Shown here piece after piece: positions 1-7,615 of a stretch of DNA of 64,000 nt (the stretch's first letter is position 1; each line of letters begins with the position of its first letter). Location of the stretch: the NCBI RefSeq assembly GCF_036245475.1, contig NZ_BTPM01000002.1:310001-374000 (forward strand). Reading direction: 5' to 3'. The notes beneath the pieces are model-generated. The model was not told the DNA's origin, did no database searches, and was given only the letters and a program-made list of their open reading frames with translations. The translations under genes were made by a program, and so were the position numbers. The stretch comes from Vibrio sp. 10N. GTDB lineage: Bacteria > Pseudomonadota > Gammaproteobacteria > Enterobacterales > Vibrionaceae.

Positions 1-626
1 GCAGCCCAACTATACAGCACAGCCTTGATGGAATCTGGCTGAGAAACCGTATCCATCCATGACATATCAACGATATTGGTCACATTGAGTACCACAATCA
101 CTGAGTCGAAGTGTTCACAGACCAGGTTAAGCATTTGATGCTCAGTATCGGTTAAGCGATAGCTGCCTGCTTCGTCAGAGTTATCTTGGTCTTCACCTGC
201 TGTACGGCCGATGAACACTAAAGCGTGTTCACTTTGCTTGCGAGCGCCCTCTACGATGCTGCGCTCCAGTGGCATTTCTTGCTGAAACCAAGGCTCCGCA
301 GCCCAGCCGCCGCCACCGTCATCAAATGGGTGTTGCTCTAGCCAGTTTTGGTAGATGCTCACTAATTCCTGATTAACTTGAATGTTAGGGTGAGCGTTGA
401 GCCCTTCTAGTGCACTGACTGAATAAGGCACGTTGACGGCACCGCCCGAACCAGTGCCGCTGCGCACCGTGTCAATTTGGCAGCGACCAAAAAGTGATAC
501 GCGACAGTCTGCAGGTAGCGGCAGTGTGTTGTTGATGTTTTCCAATAAAACGATGCCTTCAGCGGCGGCTTGGCGGCTGACAGGCGCAAGGGCTTGCCTT
601 GCTAGTTCAATGCGAGTGAAGGGCAT
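1..626 (-). CDS. GH3 beta-glucosidase, N-terminal part (cut by window start)
   Basis: This is the first 208 codons of a glycoside hydrolase family 3 protein that runs off the left edge. The start is the ATG at 626-624, the first ATG after an in-frame stop; the ribosome binding site is weak. Near the N-terminus the protein reads RQAAAEGIVLLEN followed by LPLP, a hallmark of GH3 enzymes, and SGTGSGGAVN matches the glycine-rich segment that follows it in the subgroup where the C-terminal domain comes first in the chain. No signal peptide is visible, so a cytoplasmic enzyme is likely. In a glucan utilisation region it would hydrolyse beta-linked gluco-oligosaccharides to glucose. It lies 41 nt downstream of the preceding gene on the same strand. 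Family call is firm; exact linkage preference is inference. Confidence 0.85.
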   Translation of the reverse strand, partial: MPFTRIELARQALAPVSRQAAAEGIVLLENINNTLPLPADCRVSLFGRCQIDTVRSGTGSGGAVNVPYSVSALEGLNAHPNIQVNQELVSIYQNWLEQHPFDDGGGGWAAEPWFQQEMPLERSIVEGARKQSEHALVFIGRTAGEDQDNSDEAGSYRLTDTEHQMLNLVCEHFDSVIVVLNVTNIVDMSWMDTVSQPDSIKAVLYSWA

Positions 627-667
627 AAGTGGATACCAGTCCTGTTATTTTTCTATAGTTTTGAGTT

Positions 668-1417
668 TTAAATAAATGGGTTATTCAGTTCGAGTCGTTC
701 ACGCTGCTCAAGTTTTAACGTTCGTTCGATGTCGGCAAAGTAGCGTTGATAAAGCGCTTCATAGTCACCGGTTTCGAGTACGATTTCGCAACCAAGCTGC
801 AATCGCTTGGCCAGCTCCGGATTGTCGGCGTTGACATAAAAGACTAAAGGGAAGGGGTACTCGATCATAACGCCACCGACGAGGCTTACGGGATATTGAT
901 TGGCAACACGGCTTTCAAACACTTCGAGTGCTTCATTTGCTCCAAAGCAAACAAAATCGAACTCGCCGTCGGTCAGGCGTTGAAATAAACCATCGAAATT
1001 GCCGCGCTCAACAACGTTAAAACCGTTGCGTCGAAATAATTCTGCATCTACCCAAGTCTCTGGAACGCCGACGGTTTTACCAGTGATATCGTCGACAGAA
1101 GAAAAATCGCTGAGCTTGTCTTCGCGGGCGAACAAGATACGTTGTCCAAGTAGCTGCTTTGTCACGGATAGCGCAAGCTCAATAAAGCGTTTGCCAGCAA
1201 ACTTAGCGTTTCCTTTTACGGTGACCAGGACGTCACTGCCGTTATCTAGGACCGCACCTTCATCTTCAGCTAGCGGGAAATCAGTACGATCGTCAATAAT
1301 GCTGACGTCGCCATGGCTGTCAGCGGTTACAGAGAGCAGCAGATTGAGCACGTCCAGCTCGAATTGTTGACGATACGCGGACTTGTTTCCGTTCCAAAAA
1401 CGTACCGAATTTATCAT
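668..1417 (-). CDS. SBP_bac_3-type solute-binding-fold protein without signal peptide
   Basis: The 249-residue protein looks like the family 3 (amino-acid type) periplasmic binding fold: the segment DDITGKTVGVPE is the typical hinge strand of that family, and the C-terminal half (EIVLETGDYEALYQRYF) matches the end of such proteins. Unusually it begins directly with the mature fold (VRFWNGNKSAYRQQ) and no hydrophobic leader is seen, so it may stay in the cytoplasm. The start is uncertain: TTG 1435, GTG 1432 and ATG 1417 are in frame; the ATG is taken here, which leaves a degenerate copy of the local operator at 1439-1450 in the leader. It is followed by the GH3 gene on the same strand, suggesting a two-gene operon. 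Function unknown; a sensing or binding role for a sugar or amino acid is speculation. Confidence 0.7.
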   Translation of the reverse strand: MINSVRFWNGNKSAYRQQFELDVLNLLLSVTADSHGDVSIIDDRTDFPLAEDEGAVLDNGSDVLVTVKGNAKFAGKRFIELALSVTKQLLGQRILFAREDKLSDFSSVDDITGKTVGVPETWVDAELFRRNGFNVVERGNFDGLFQRLTDGEFDFVCFGANEALEVFESRVANQYPVSLVGGVMIEYPFPLVFYVNADNPELAKRLQLGCEIVLETGDYEALYQRYFADIERTLKLEQRERLELNNPFI

Positions 1418-1438
1418 TGTCACATTGATCACCAAAAA

Positions 1439-1450
1439 GTAAGCGGTTTC
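1439..1450. promoter_or_regulatory. degenerate LacI-family operator before the SBP/GH3 operon
   Basis: GTAAGCGGTTTC differs from the palindromic consensus (G[AT]AAGCGCTT[TA]C, found repeatedly in this window) by one base in the core. It sits just upstream of the minus-strand SBP/GH3 operon. It may bring that operon under the same regulator, perhaps more weakly. Confidence 0.45.
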
Positions 1451-1950
1451 TTTTGGATGATATCAGTTTGAATAAAAGGTGGTAGTAAGCAGATCACATA
1501 ACCGATTAATAGTTTACTTTTGGTCTATAAGTTACTGTTATTAAAATAATAATGAATAATTATCAGGTTAAAATTCACCCGGTTATGCATGAGTGTTACT
1601 AGGTTTTGAATGGCGTGCCTGTTGTTAATTTAGTTTACAAAGTTGCTTAGATCACATTTCTGTAGATAAGGTATTTTTAGTGCTTGAGGTGAGCTAATTG
1701 CTTGAATTTAAAGACTAATATTATTGAGAAAGATGCGGTTATTTTCTAGTCATTCGAGTTAAGTTGTTGATAATAATGCATTTATAGAACTGTGATCGAC
1801 GCGGGCTTTTTGGCTGGCACTTTTGTTATCGAGCAATGGATTGCTTAGCATCTTGAGAAAGCGCTTTCATGAAGTGTTACCCCCGGACTGATTCAGTTCC
1901 ACTTAAATTGAAAATCGCTCGACCCAAAAACAAAACTAAAGGACAAAGTG
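1451..1950. other. intergenic region between divergent SBP/GH3 and ABC operons
   Basis: This 500-nt gap between divergent operons has no open frame worth calling. It is AT-rich and holds a perfect operator palindrome at 1857-1868 that is listed separately. A sequence TTAGATCACA near 1647 and TGTGATCGAC near 1792 resemble CRP half-sites, which would fit a sugar operon, but neither is a full palindrome. Confidence 0.5.
1857..1868. promoter_or_regulatory. LacI-family operator before the oligosaccharide ABC operon
   Basis: GAAAGCGCTTTC is a perfect 12-bp palindrome about 80 nt before the binding-protein gene. Identical or near identical copies stand before the phosphorylase, porin, GH16 and GH17 genes, and a LacI-family regulator is encoded at 11162-12169. 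The binding by that regulator is inferred. Confidence 0.75.
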
Positions 1951-3594
1951 ATGCAAAAGAAAACATTTATCGCCTCAGTGATTTGTGGTGCATTGTTTGC
2001 TGGTAGTGCAGTAACTGCACAAGCGGAAGAGATCAAGCAAGGGGGCACGTTGACGGTGCCAATCATCAACACCGGTTTCGTTGATAACTTCAACCCATAT
2101 ACAGTAAAAGACATCTATAACGGTACTATGTTTGAGCCGCTGATGGTCTTCAACAATATGACGGGTGAGACGCACTGGCGTTTGGCGGAGTCTGCAGATT
2201 ACTCTGACGATCTAAAAACCATCACAATCAAACTACGTGACGGCCTAAAATGGTCTGATGGTAGCCCACTGACGGCTGAAGATGTCGCTTTCAGTTTCGA
2301 AATGACTAAGAAAGCACCGGCATTTGACCTTAAAGGTATTTGGTCTGGTGGTAACCTAAAAGGTATCGATGTTGTTGATGCTCGTACGCTAAAGCTTAAC
2401 CTTGCAGAAGCGGACTCTACATTCCTATGGAACCTTGCGGATTACCACATTGTTCCTAAGAAAGTATGGAGCAAAGCAGAAGACCTAACGACCTTTACCA
2501 ACCCAAATCCAATTGGTAGCGGTCCAATGACGACGGTTAAGTACCTTAAACCGCAACAAATGGAGCTTTGCCGCAACGAGAACTACTACCTAGATAACCG
2601 TCCTTACCTAGATTGTATGACGTTCCGTTCTTACAACGACAACTCGCAAATTCAACCTGCACTTATCAAAGGTGAAATCGACTGGGGTTCAAACTTCATC
2701 GCTGACATCGAAAGTACTTTCGTGAAGCAAAATCCTGAGAACCACCACTTCTGGTACCCAGCGAACGATGCGATTCACCTATATGTGAACACAAAAGAAG
2801 CGCCATTTGATGACATCCGTGTTCGTCAGGCTCTTTCTATGGCACTTGACCGTGAAATGATCGTTGATATCGCCGCTTACGGTTACCCAACCGTTAACTA
2901 CAATGCGGGCGGTATTGCTGAGCTTTACAAAGCAAACATTGACCAAGGTGTGACTGAGAAATATCGCAACCTAACAACATACAGCCCAGAAGAAGCGAAA
3001 AAGCTACTTGATGAAGCGGGTCTGAAAGACGTCGACGGTGATGGCTACCGTGATATGCCAAACGGTGACAAGTTCACATTTGACATTGAAGTTGTTAACG
3101 GCTGGACTGACTGGATCCAAGTAGTTCAAATGGCAACGGAATTCTTCGACGAAGTTGGCGTAAAAGCGAACGTTAAGACTGTTGACTGGGCGGTTTACGA
3201 TAAAAACCTAAAAGACAGCAACTACAAGATGTCTATCAACTGGTCAATGGTTTCAACTAACCCAATCTTGGCATACCAAGCTTATTTCTCATCTGCGTAT
3301 GTAGGTAAGATTTGGCACGCTGGCCACGGTGTAAATAGCCCAGAAATCGATCAGCTAATCAACAGCTTCGGTAAGACGGGTGACAAAGTGAAGCAGCAAG
3401 AGATCATCTCTGAACTGCAAGAGTTCACGGCGCAAAACCTACCGTTTATCCCGCTGTTCTCTAACGCGACTTGGTTCCAGTACAACACTAAGAAAATTGT
3501 TGGTTGGCCAAGCGAAGAAAACCCATACATTCAACCTGTATTTTACGATGGTGGTAAGCGAGTCATTATCCTAAATAACTTGCACCTTAAGTAA
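1951..3594 (+). CDS. family 5 extracellular solute-binding protein, oligosaccharide type
   Basis: The 547-residue protein is a dipeptide/oligopeptide-type (SBP family 5) periplasmic binding protein. The signal peptide is residues 1-25 (KKTFIASVICGALFAGSAVT then AQA, cleaved before EE), and the mature protein shows the family pattern LKWSDGSPLTAEDVAFSF and RVRQALSMALDRE. AAAGGA at 1938-1943 is seven nt before the ATG at 1951; a GTG directly upstream is less well spaced. It heads an operon with two permeases, two ATPases and a glucan phosphorylase. From memory this is the layout of the V. cholerae chitooligosaccharide importer (VC0620-VC0616), and the family imports cello-, laminari- or chito-oligosaccharides in several bacteria. 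Surrounding GH16/GH17 genes point to beta-1,3-gluco-oligosaccharides as ligand, which is inference. Confidence 0.88.
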   Translation: MQKKTFIASVICGALFAGSAVTAQAEEIKQGGTLTVPIINTGFVDNFNPYTVKDIYNGTMFEPLMVFNNMTGETHWRLAESADYSDDLKTITIKLRDGLKWSDGSPLTAEDVAFSFEMTKKAPAFDLKGIWSGGNLKGIDVVDARTLKLNLAEADSTFLWNLADYHIVPKKVWSKAEDLTTFTNPNPIGSGPMTTVKYLKPQQMELCRNENYYLDNRPYLDCMTFRSYNDNSQIQPALIKGEIDWGSNFIADIESTFVKQNPENHHFWYPANDAIHLYVNTKEAPFDDIRVRQALSMALDREMIVDIAAYGYPTVNYNAGGIAELYKANIDQGVTEKYRNLTTYSPEEAKKLLDEAGLKDVDGDGYRDMPNGDKFTFDIEVVNGWTDWIQVVQMATEFFDEVGVKANVKTVDWAVYDKNLKDSNYKMSINWSMVSTNPILAYQAYFSSAYVGKIWHAGHGVNSPEIDQLINSFGKTGDKVKQQEIISELQEFTAQNLPFIPLFSNATWFQYNTKKIVGWPSEENPYIQPVFYDGGKRVIILNNLHLK

Positions 3595-3606
3595 CTCGTA
3601 ACGTTT

Positions 3607-3626
3607 GGGGCCTCTCCTGAGGCCCC
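3607..3626 (+). other. intra-operon stem-loop after the binding-protein gene
   Basis: GGGGCCTC and GAGGCCCC form a perfect 8-bp stem with a TCCT loop, 13 nt after the binding-protein stop and before the permease gene. There is no T-run, so it is not a classical terminator. Such stem-loops commonly protect the upstream mRNA and make the binding protein more abundant than the membrane parts; that role is inferred here. Confidence 0.65.
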
Positions 3627-3644
3627 ACATTAAAAGGTATTGCT

Positions 3645-4619
3645 ATGTCGTTTTTAGCTCGCCGTTTTGGCTTCTACTTTACTGCGTTTTTAATCGCAAT
3701 CTCATTCAACTTTATGTTGCCACGCCTGATGCCGGGTGATCCTGTTGATGCACTGTTTGCAGCTGCTCAAGGTCGTATGGATCCGGCTCAAATGGACGCC
3801 GTTCGTGAAATGTACGGCTTCGTCGATGGCAACGTATTTGTTCAATACATTCACTACATCAAAAGTGTATTCACTCTTGATCTTGGTCCTTCAGTGTTGA
3901 TGTTCCCAATCAACGTATCGGAAGTGATTGCTATGGCGTTGCCATGGACCATGTTCCTGGCGCTTGGCTCATTGATTGTTGCCTTAATCATTGGTGTAAG
4001 CATCGGTACTTATGCTTCTTATCGCCGTGAAGGTTTTTTTGGTCAAGTTGTACCACCGGTATTGGCGTTTATTAGTAACTTCCCATATATCGTAACCGCT
4101 CTTTTGCTGTTCTACTTTTTCGGTTTGAAAATGGAATTGCTGCCACTGGCGTATACGTACGATCCGTCGCTTGAGCCAGGTTGGACTTGGGAGTTCATTG
4201 CAAGTGTGGCTAAGCACGCGGTATTGCCAGTCGGTTCCATGGTGGTAGTTGGTATCGCTACTTGGGTGTTCAACATGCGTAATGCGATGATCAACGTGCT
4301 TGGTGAAGATTACGTAACTATGGCGGAAGCCAAAGGTCTTAGCAGCTTCCGAGTGATGTACCGCTACGCAGGTCGCAACGCTATCTTGCCAGTTGCAACC
4401 GCGATTGCGATGGCGATTGGTTTCTCTTTCGCAGGCTCGATCATGACGGAAGTGGTATTTAACTACCAAGGTCTTGGTAACATCCTACTAAAAGGCATTG
4501 TTGCTCGTGACTACCCGCTTATCCAAGCCATTCTGCTTATCTTAGTGACCGCAGTTCTGACTGCTAACTTTATTGCCGATCTTCTTTACGTTTGGCTTGA
4601 CCCACGAATTTCCAACTAG
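3645..4619 (+). CDS. oligosaccharide ABC transporter permease 1 (DppB/OppB type)
   Basis: The 324-residue inner-membrane protein is the first permease of a dipeptide-family ABC importer. An N-terminal membrane segment (residues 7-25) is followed by the periplasmic LMPGDPVDAL segment typical of DppB proteins, then five further hydrophobic segments. The coupling-loop signature reads EDYVTMAEAKGLSSFRVMYRYAGRN, written here only to name it; its key residues are the EA.AKG..S motif around residues 227-235. It would form the translocation pore with the next gene product. It follows the binding protein after a short gap holding a stem-loop. Confidence 0.88.
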   Translation: MSFLARRFGFYFTAFLIAISFNFMLPRLMPGDPVDALFAAAQGRMDPAQMDAVREMYGFVDGNVFVQYIHYIKSVFTLDLGPSVLMFPINVSEVIAMALPWTMFLALGSLIVALIIGVSIGTYASYRREGFFGQVVPPVLAFISNFPYIVTALLLFYFFGLKMELLPLAYTYDPSLEPGWTWEFIASVAKHAVLPVGSMVVVGIATWVFNMRNAMINVLGEDYVTMAEAKGLSSFRVMYRYAGRNAILPVATAIAMAIGFSFAGSIMTEVVFNYQGLGNILLKGIVARDYPLIQAILLILVTAVLTANFIADLLYVWLDPRISN

Positions 4620-4627
4620 GCTGTATT

Positions 4628-5620
4628 ATGGATAAGTTAATTGACGCTCATAAATATGACCGCGAGAGCAAATTAGCGGTGAGAGAATCTGCTTTCTCGT
4701 GGAAGAATATCAAATCAAAACTAGGTAAGGTGTACGCCTTTTTCTATGGCAACCCGCCGGCAATCATTGGTGGTTTCCTTCTGACTATCGTTCTAGCTGG
4801 TGCCGTTTTTGCTCCAGCATTGGCAACACACGATCCAGAGCGCCGTGTTGCTCGTCCTCATGTGGCGCCAAACGCAGAACACGTGCTTGGTTCTACTCGT
4901 AGTGGTCGTGATGTCTACAGCCAGGTGCTCTACGGAGCGCGCAAATCACTGACAGTAGCACTGACTGCTGGTGTCATTGCGATGAGTATCGCTGTGCTAG
5001 TGGGTGTATCGTCTGGCTACTTTGGTGGCAAGGTTGACGAACGCTTGAACTTCTTGACCAACGTATTCTTGGTATTTCCACAGTTACCGTTACTCATAGT
5101 ACTCGCAGCATTCTTAGGGCAGGTGGGGTCCCTCGTTATTACCGTGTTGCTCGGTATCACCTCCTGGCCGTGGGGTGCAAGGGTGATACGCTCTCAAACG
5201 ATGGCGATTCGTAATAAGGAATTCATTATTTCTGCTGAGGTAATGGGTGAATCTAAAATCCGTATTATTCTGGTAGAAATTCTACCTAACCTTATCTCAA
5301 TCGTATTTGGTGGCTTCTTGGGTACGGTTATCTACGCGATGGGCGCAGAAGCAGGCTTGGGTATTCTAGGCTTGGGTGATGCGACAGAAGTAAGCTGGGG
5401 TTCAATGCTTTACTGGGCACAGACGTCATCATCACTTTATACAGGTGCATGGTGGGAAATGATGGTTCCTGCGATGGCACTGGCAATCACTGGTGGTGCA
5501 CTGGCATTGATTAACATGTCGATTGACCAAGTAAGTAACCCGAAACTTCGTACTGGTCCACACATCAAACTGTGGCACAAACTGAAAAAAGAAGCAGATA
5601 AAAAGAGAGGCCTACGATGA
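4628..5620 (+). CDS. oligosaccharide ABC transporter permease 2 (DppC/OppC type)
   Basis: The 330-residue protein is the second permease. A cytoplasmic N-terminal stretch of about 45 residues precedes the first membrane segment (IIGGFLLTIVLAGAVFAPAL). The family-specific LGSTRSGRDVYSQVLYGAR motif follows, and the coupling loop (ISAEVMGESKIRIILVEILP region) lies near residue 205. It starts eight nt after the first permease stop and its stop codon overlaps the start of the first ATPase gene (ATGA), so translation is coupled. It pairs with the upstream permease in the importer. Confidence 0.88.
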   Translation: MDKLIDAHKYDRESKLAVRESAFSWKNIKSKLGKVYAFFYGNPPAIIGGFLLTIVLAGAVFAPALATHDPERRVARPHVAPNAEHVLGSTRSGRDVYSQVLYGARKSLTVALTAGVIAMSIAVLVGVSSGYFGGKVDERLNFLTNVFLVFPQLPLLIVLAAFLGQVGSLVITVLLGITSWPWGARVIRSQTMAIRNKEFIISAEVMGESKIRIILVEILPNLISIVFGGFLGTVIYAMGAEAGLGILGLGDATEVSWGSMLYWAQTSSSLYTGAWWEMMVPAMALAITGGALALINMSIDQVSNPKLRTGPHIKLWHKLKKEADKKRGLR

Positions 5621-6570
5621 GCGCTTTACTTGAAATCAATAACCTTTGTGTCGATTACGTATCGCCAAATGGTGTGGCTCGTGCGGTAAACAATGTCAGT
5701 TTGACCATCAATGAAGGTGAGACATTAGGCATTGCTGGTGAGTCTGGCTGCGGTAAAAGTACGCTAGCGTTTGCCATCTCTCGTCTGCATAAAGCGCCAG
5801 CGCTTATCTCAGAAGGTGAAATTCTGTATAAGGGCGAAGACGTGCTCAAAATGAATGACCGTAAGCTGCGTCAATTCCGTTGGAACGATGTGTCTGTGGT
5901 ATTCCAAAGTGCGATGAACTCATTAAACCCGGTAATTACCATTGGTGAGCAGCTAACGGACGTTATCTTGGCACACAAGAAAATTCCTTATAAGCAAGCA
6001 CATGAAAAAGCGGTAGAACTGCTGTCTATCGTTGGTATTCACGGTGACCGCATGGGAAGTTTTCCGCACCAGTTAAGTGGTGGTATGCGTCAGCGTGTGG
6101 TTATCGCGGTAGCGCTCGCTCTTGAGCCAAAACTGATCATCATGGATGAGCCAACAACGGCACTGGACGTGGTGGTAGAGCGCGAGATCCTTAACGAACT
6201 GTACGACCTAAAAACCAAGTTTGGCTTCTCTATCTTGTTCATCAGTCACGACTTGAGCTTAATGGGTGAGATTGCAGACCGTATTGGTGTTATGTACGCC
6301 GGTAACTTGATCGAGCTAGGTGAAGCACAGCAGGTCTTTGGTGCTCCTGAGCATCCATATACCAAAGGTTTGGTGGCGTCGTTCCCAACGATTCATGGCC
6401 CTAAAGAAAGACTATTTGGTATTCCAGGCAACCCTGTAAACCTACTTGATATCCCAACGGGTTGTAATTTCCAAGCTCGCTGTGGTGAGTGTTTTGAGAA
6501 GTGTCAGAAAGTAGAACCTGCACTTTCAACACTGGCGAACGGCCGTCAAGTTTCTTGTCATCTGGTTTAA
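5617..6570 (+). CDS. oligosaccharide ABC transporter ATP-binding protein 1 (DppD type)
   Basis: The 317-residue protein carries a complete ABC ATPase domain: Walker A GESGCGKST, signature LSGGMRQR, Walker B LIIMDEPT and the switch histidine ISHD. The C-terminal extension has the oligo/dipeptide-transporter domain with a cysteine cluster (CNFQARC..CFEKC...C), typical of DppD/OppD-type subunits, some of which hold an iron-sulfur cluster. The start overlaps the preceding permease stop by four bases. It would drive import together with the ATPase of the next gene, as a heterodimer. Confidence 0.9.
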   Translation: MSALLEINNLCVDYVSPNGVARAVNNVSLTINEGETLGIAGESGCGKSTLAFAISRLHKAPALISEGEILYKGEDVLKMNDRKLRQFRWNDVSVVFQSAMNSLNPVITIGEQLTDVILAHKKIPYKQAHEKAVELLSIVGIHGDRMGSFPHQLSGGMRQRVVIAVALALEPKLIIMDEPTTALDVVVEREILNELYDLKTKFGFSILFISHDLSLMGEIADRIGVMYAGNLIELGEAQQVFGAPEHPYTKGLVASFPTIHGPKERLFGIPGNPVNLLDIPTGCNFQARCGECFEKCQKVEPALSTLANGRQVSCHLV

Positions 6571-6580
6571 GGAAGTAATG

Positions 6581-7552
6581 ATGCAAAGTAATGAAGTCAT
6601 CCTATCGGTAAAAAACCTGGTTAAAGATTTCCCTCTAGGCCAATCGGTGAAATCAAACCTAATGCGAGCGGTCAACGATGTGTCGTTTGAACTTCGCAAA
6701 GGTGAAGCGCTGGCGATTGTAGGTGAATCTGGCTCTGGTAAAAGTACTGGTGCGCGTATCTTGACTCAAATCTATGACAAGACCGCTGGTGATATCCACT
6801 TTAAGGGTGTGCCAATCGATGAGTACATCAAGCAAAACGGCCAATTGGAATACGCACGTCAAGTGCAGATGATTTTCCAAGACCCGTTTGGCTCACTAAA
6901 CCCAGTGCATACAATCTATCACCACATTGCACGTCCGTTGATGATTCACAACCGTGCAGACAAGAAAGCCATCCCACAATTGGTGTATGACTTGCTTGAG
7001 CTGGTGGGTTTGACACCGGTAAAAGAAACCGCAGAGAAGTTCCCTCACGAGCTAAGTGGTGGCCAAAGACAACGTGTTGCGATTGCGCGTGCGATTGCCG
7101 TCGATCCGGATGTCATTTTGGCGGATGAGCCTATCTCTATGCTCGATGTGTCGGTGCGCCTTGGTATCTTGAACTTAATGGCGGATCTCAAGGACAAGCA
7201 TGGTATTTCTTTCATGTACATTACGCACGATATCGCGACAGCGCGTTACTTTGCGGAAAAAACCGCAGTGATGTATGTCGGCCATATGGTGGAGTGGGGC
7301 GAGAGCGATAGCGTAACTCAAAACCCTCAGCATCCGTATTCGAAGCTACTGCTGTCTGCAGTGCCAGAAGTAGGCAACTCTGGTCGCCGTGATCTAGCGG
7401 TGAAGAAAGGTGAGATCCCGCTTTGGAAACCATCAAGCGTGGGCTGCCCATTTGCGACACGTTGCCCGAACGCAACCGATATTTGCACCAAAGAGATGCC
7501 TGAGACGACACAGATCTCTGAGCAACACTTTGTTCGTTGCCACAACATGTAA
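6581..7552 (+). CDS. oligosaccharide ABC transporter ATP-binding protein 2 (DppF type)
   Basis: This 323-residue ATPase has Walker A GESGSGKST, signature LSGGQRQR, Walker B VILADEPI and switch histidine ITHD. Walker B ends in DEPIS rather than the usual DEPTS, an isoleucine in place of threonine, but the catalytic glutamate is kept. The C-terminal oligopeptide-type extension again has a cysteine motif (CPFATRCPNATDIC). Two adjacent ATGs exist at 6578 and 6581; AAGGA at 6569-6573 is better spaced for the second. It is the partner of the preceding ATPase and the last transporter gene before the phosphorylase. Confidence 0.88.
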   Translation: MQSNEVILSVKNLVKDFPLGQSVKSNLMRAVNDVSFELRKGEALAIVGESGSGKSTGARILTQIYDKTAGDIHFKGVPIDEYIKQNGQLEYARQVQMIFQDPFGSLNPVHTIYHHIARPLMIHNRADKKAIPQLVYDLLELVGLTPVKETAEKFPHELSGGQRQRVAIARAIAVDPDVILADEPISMLDVSVRLGILNLMADLKDKHGISFMYITHDIATARYFAEKTAVMYVGHMVEWGESDSVTQNPQHPYSKLLLSAVPEVGNSGRRDLAVKKGEIPLWKPSSVGCPFATRCPNATDICTKEMPETTQISEQHFVRCHNM

Positions 7553-7584
7553 TTTAAAGAATCCCAAAAATTTTGCGCTTTGAA

Positions 7585-7596
7585 GAAAGCGCTTAC
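7585..7596. promoter_or_regulatory. LacI-family operator before the phosphorylase gene
   Basis: GAAAGCGCTTAC lies in the 63-nt gap between the last ATPase gene and the likely phosphorylase ATG at 7616. It suggests that the phosphorylase has its own regulated promoter, or that a repressor bound there blocks read-through from the transporter genes. It also argues against the in-frame TTG at 7580 as start, since that would put the operator inside the coding region. Confidence 0.65.
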
Positions 7597-7615
7597 AAAA
7601 TCAGAAGTGACCAAT

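Noticed and set aside
3984..4469. A 161-codon minus-strand open frame inside the first permease gene.
   Set aside because: Histidine- and arginine-rich composition without domains, fully antisense to a clear permease.
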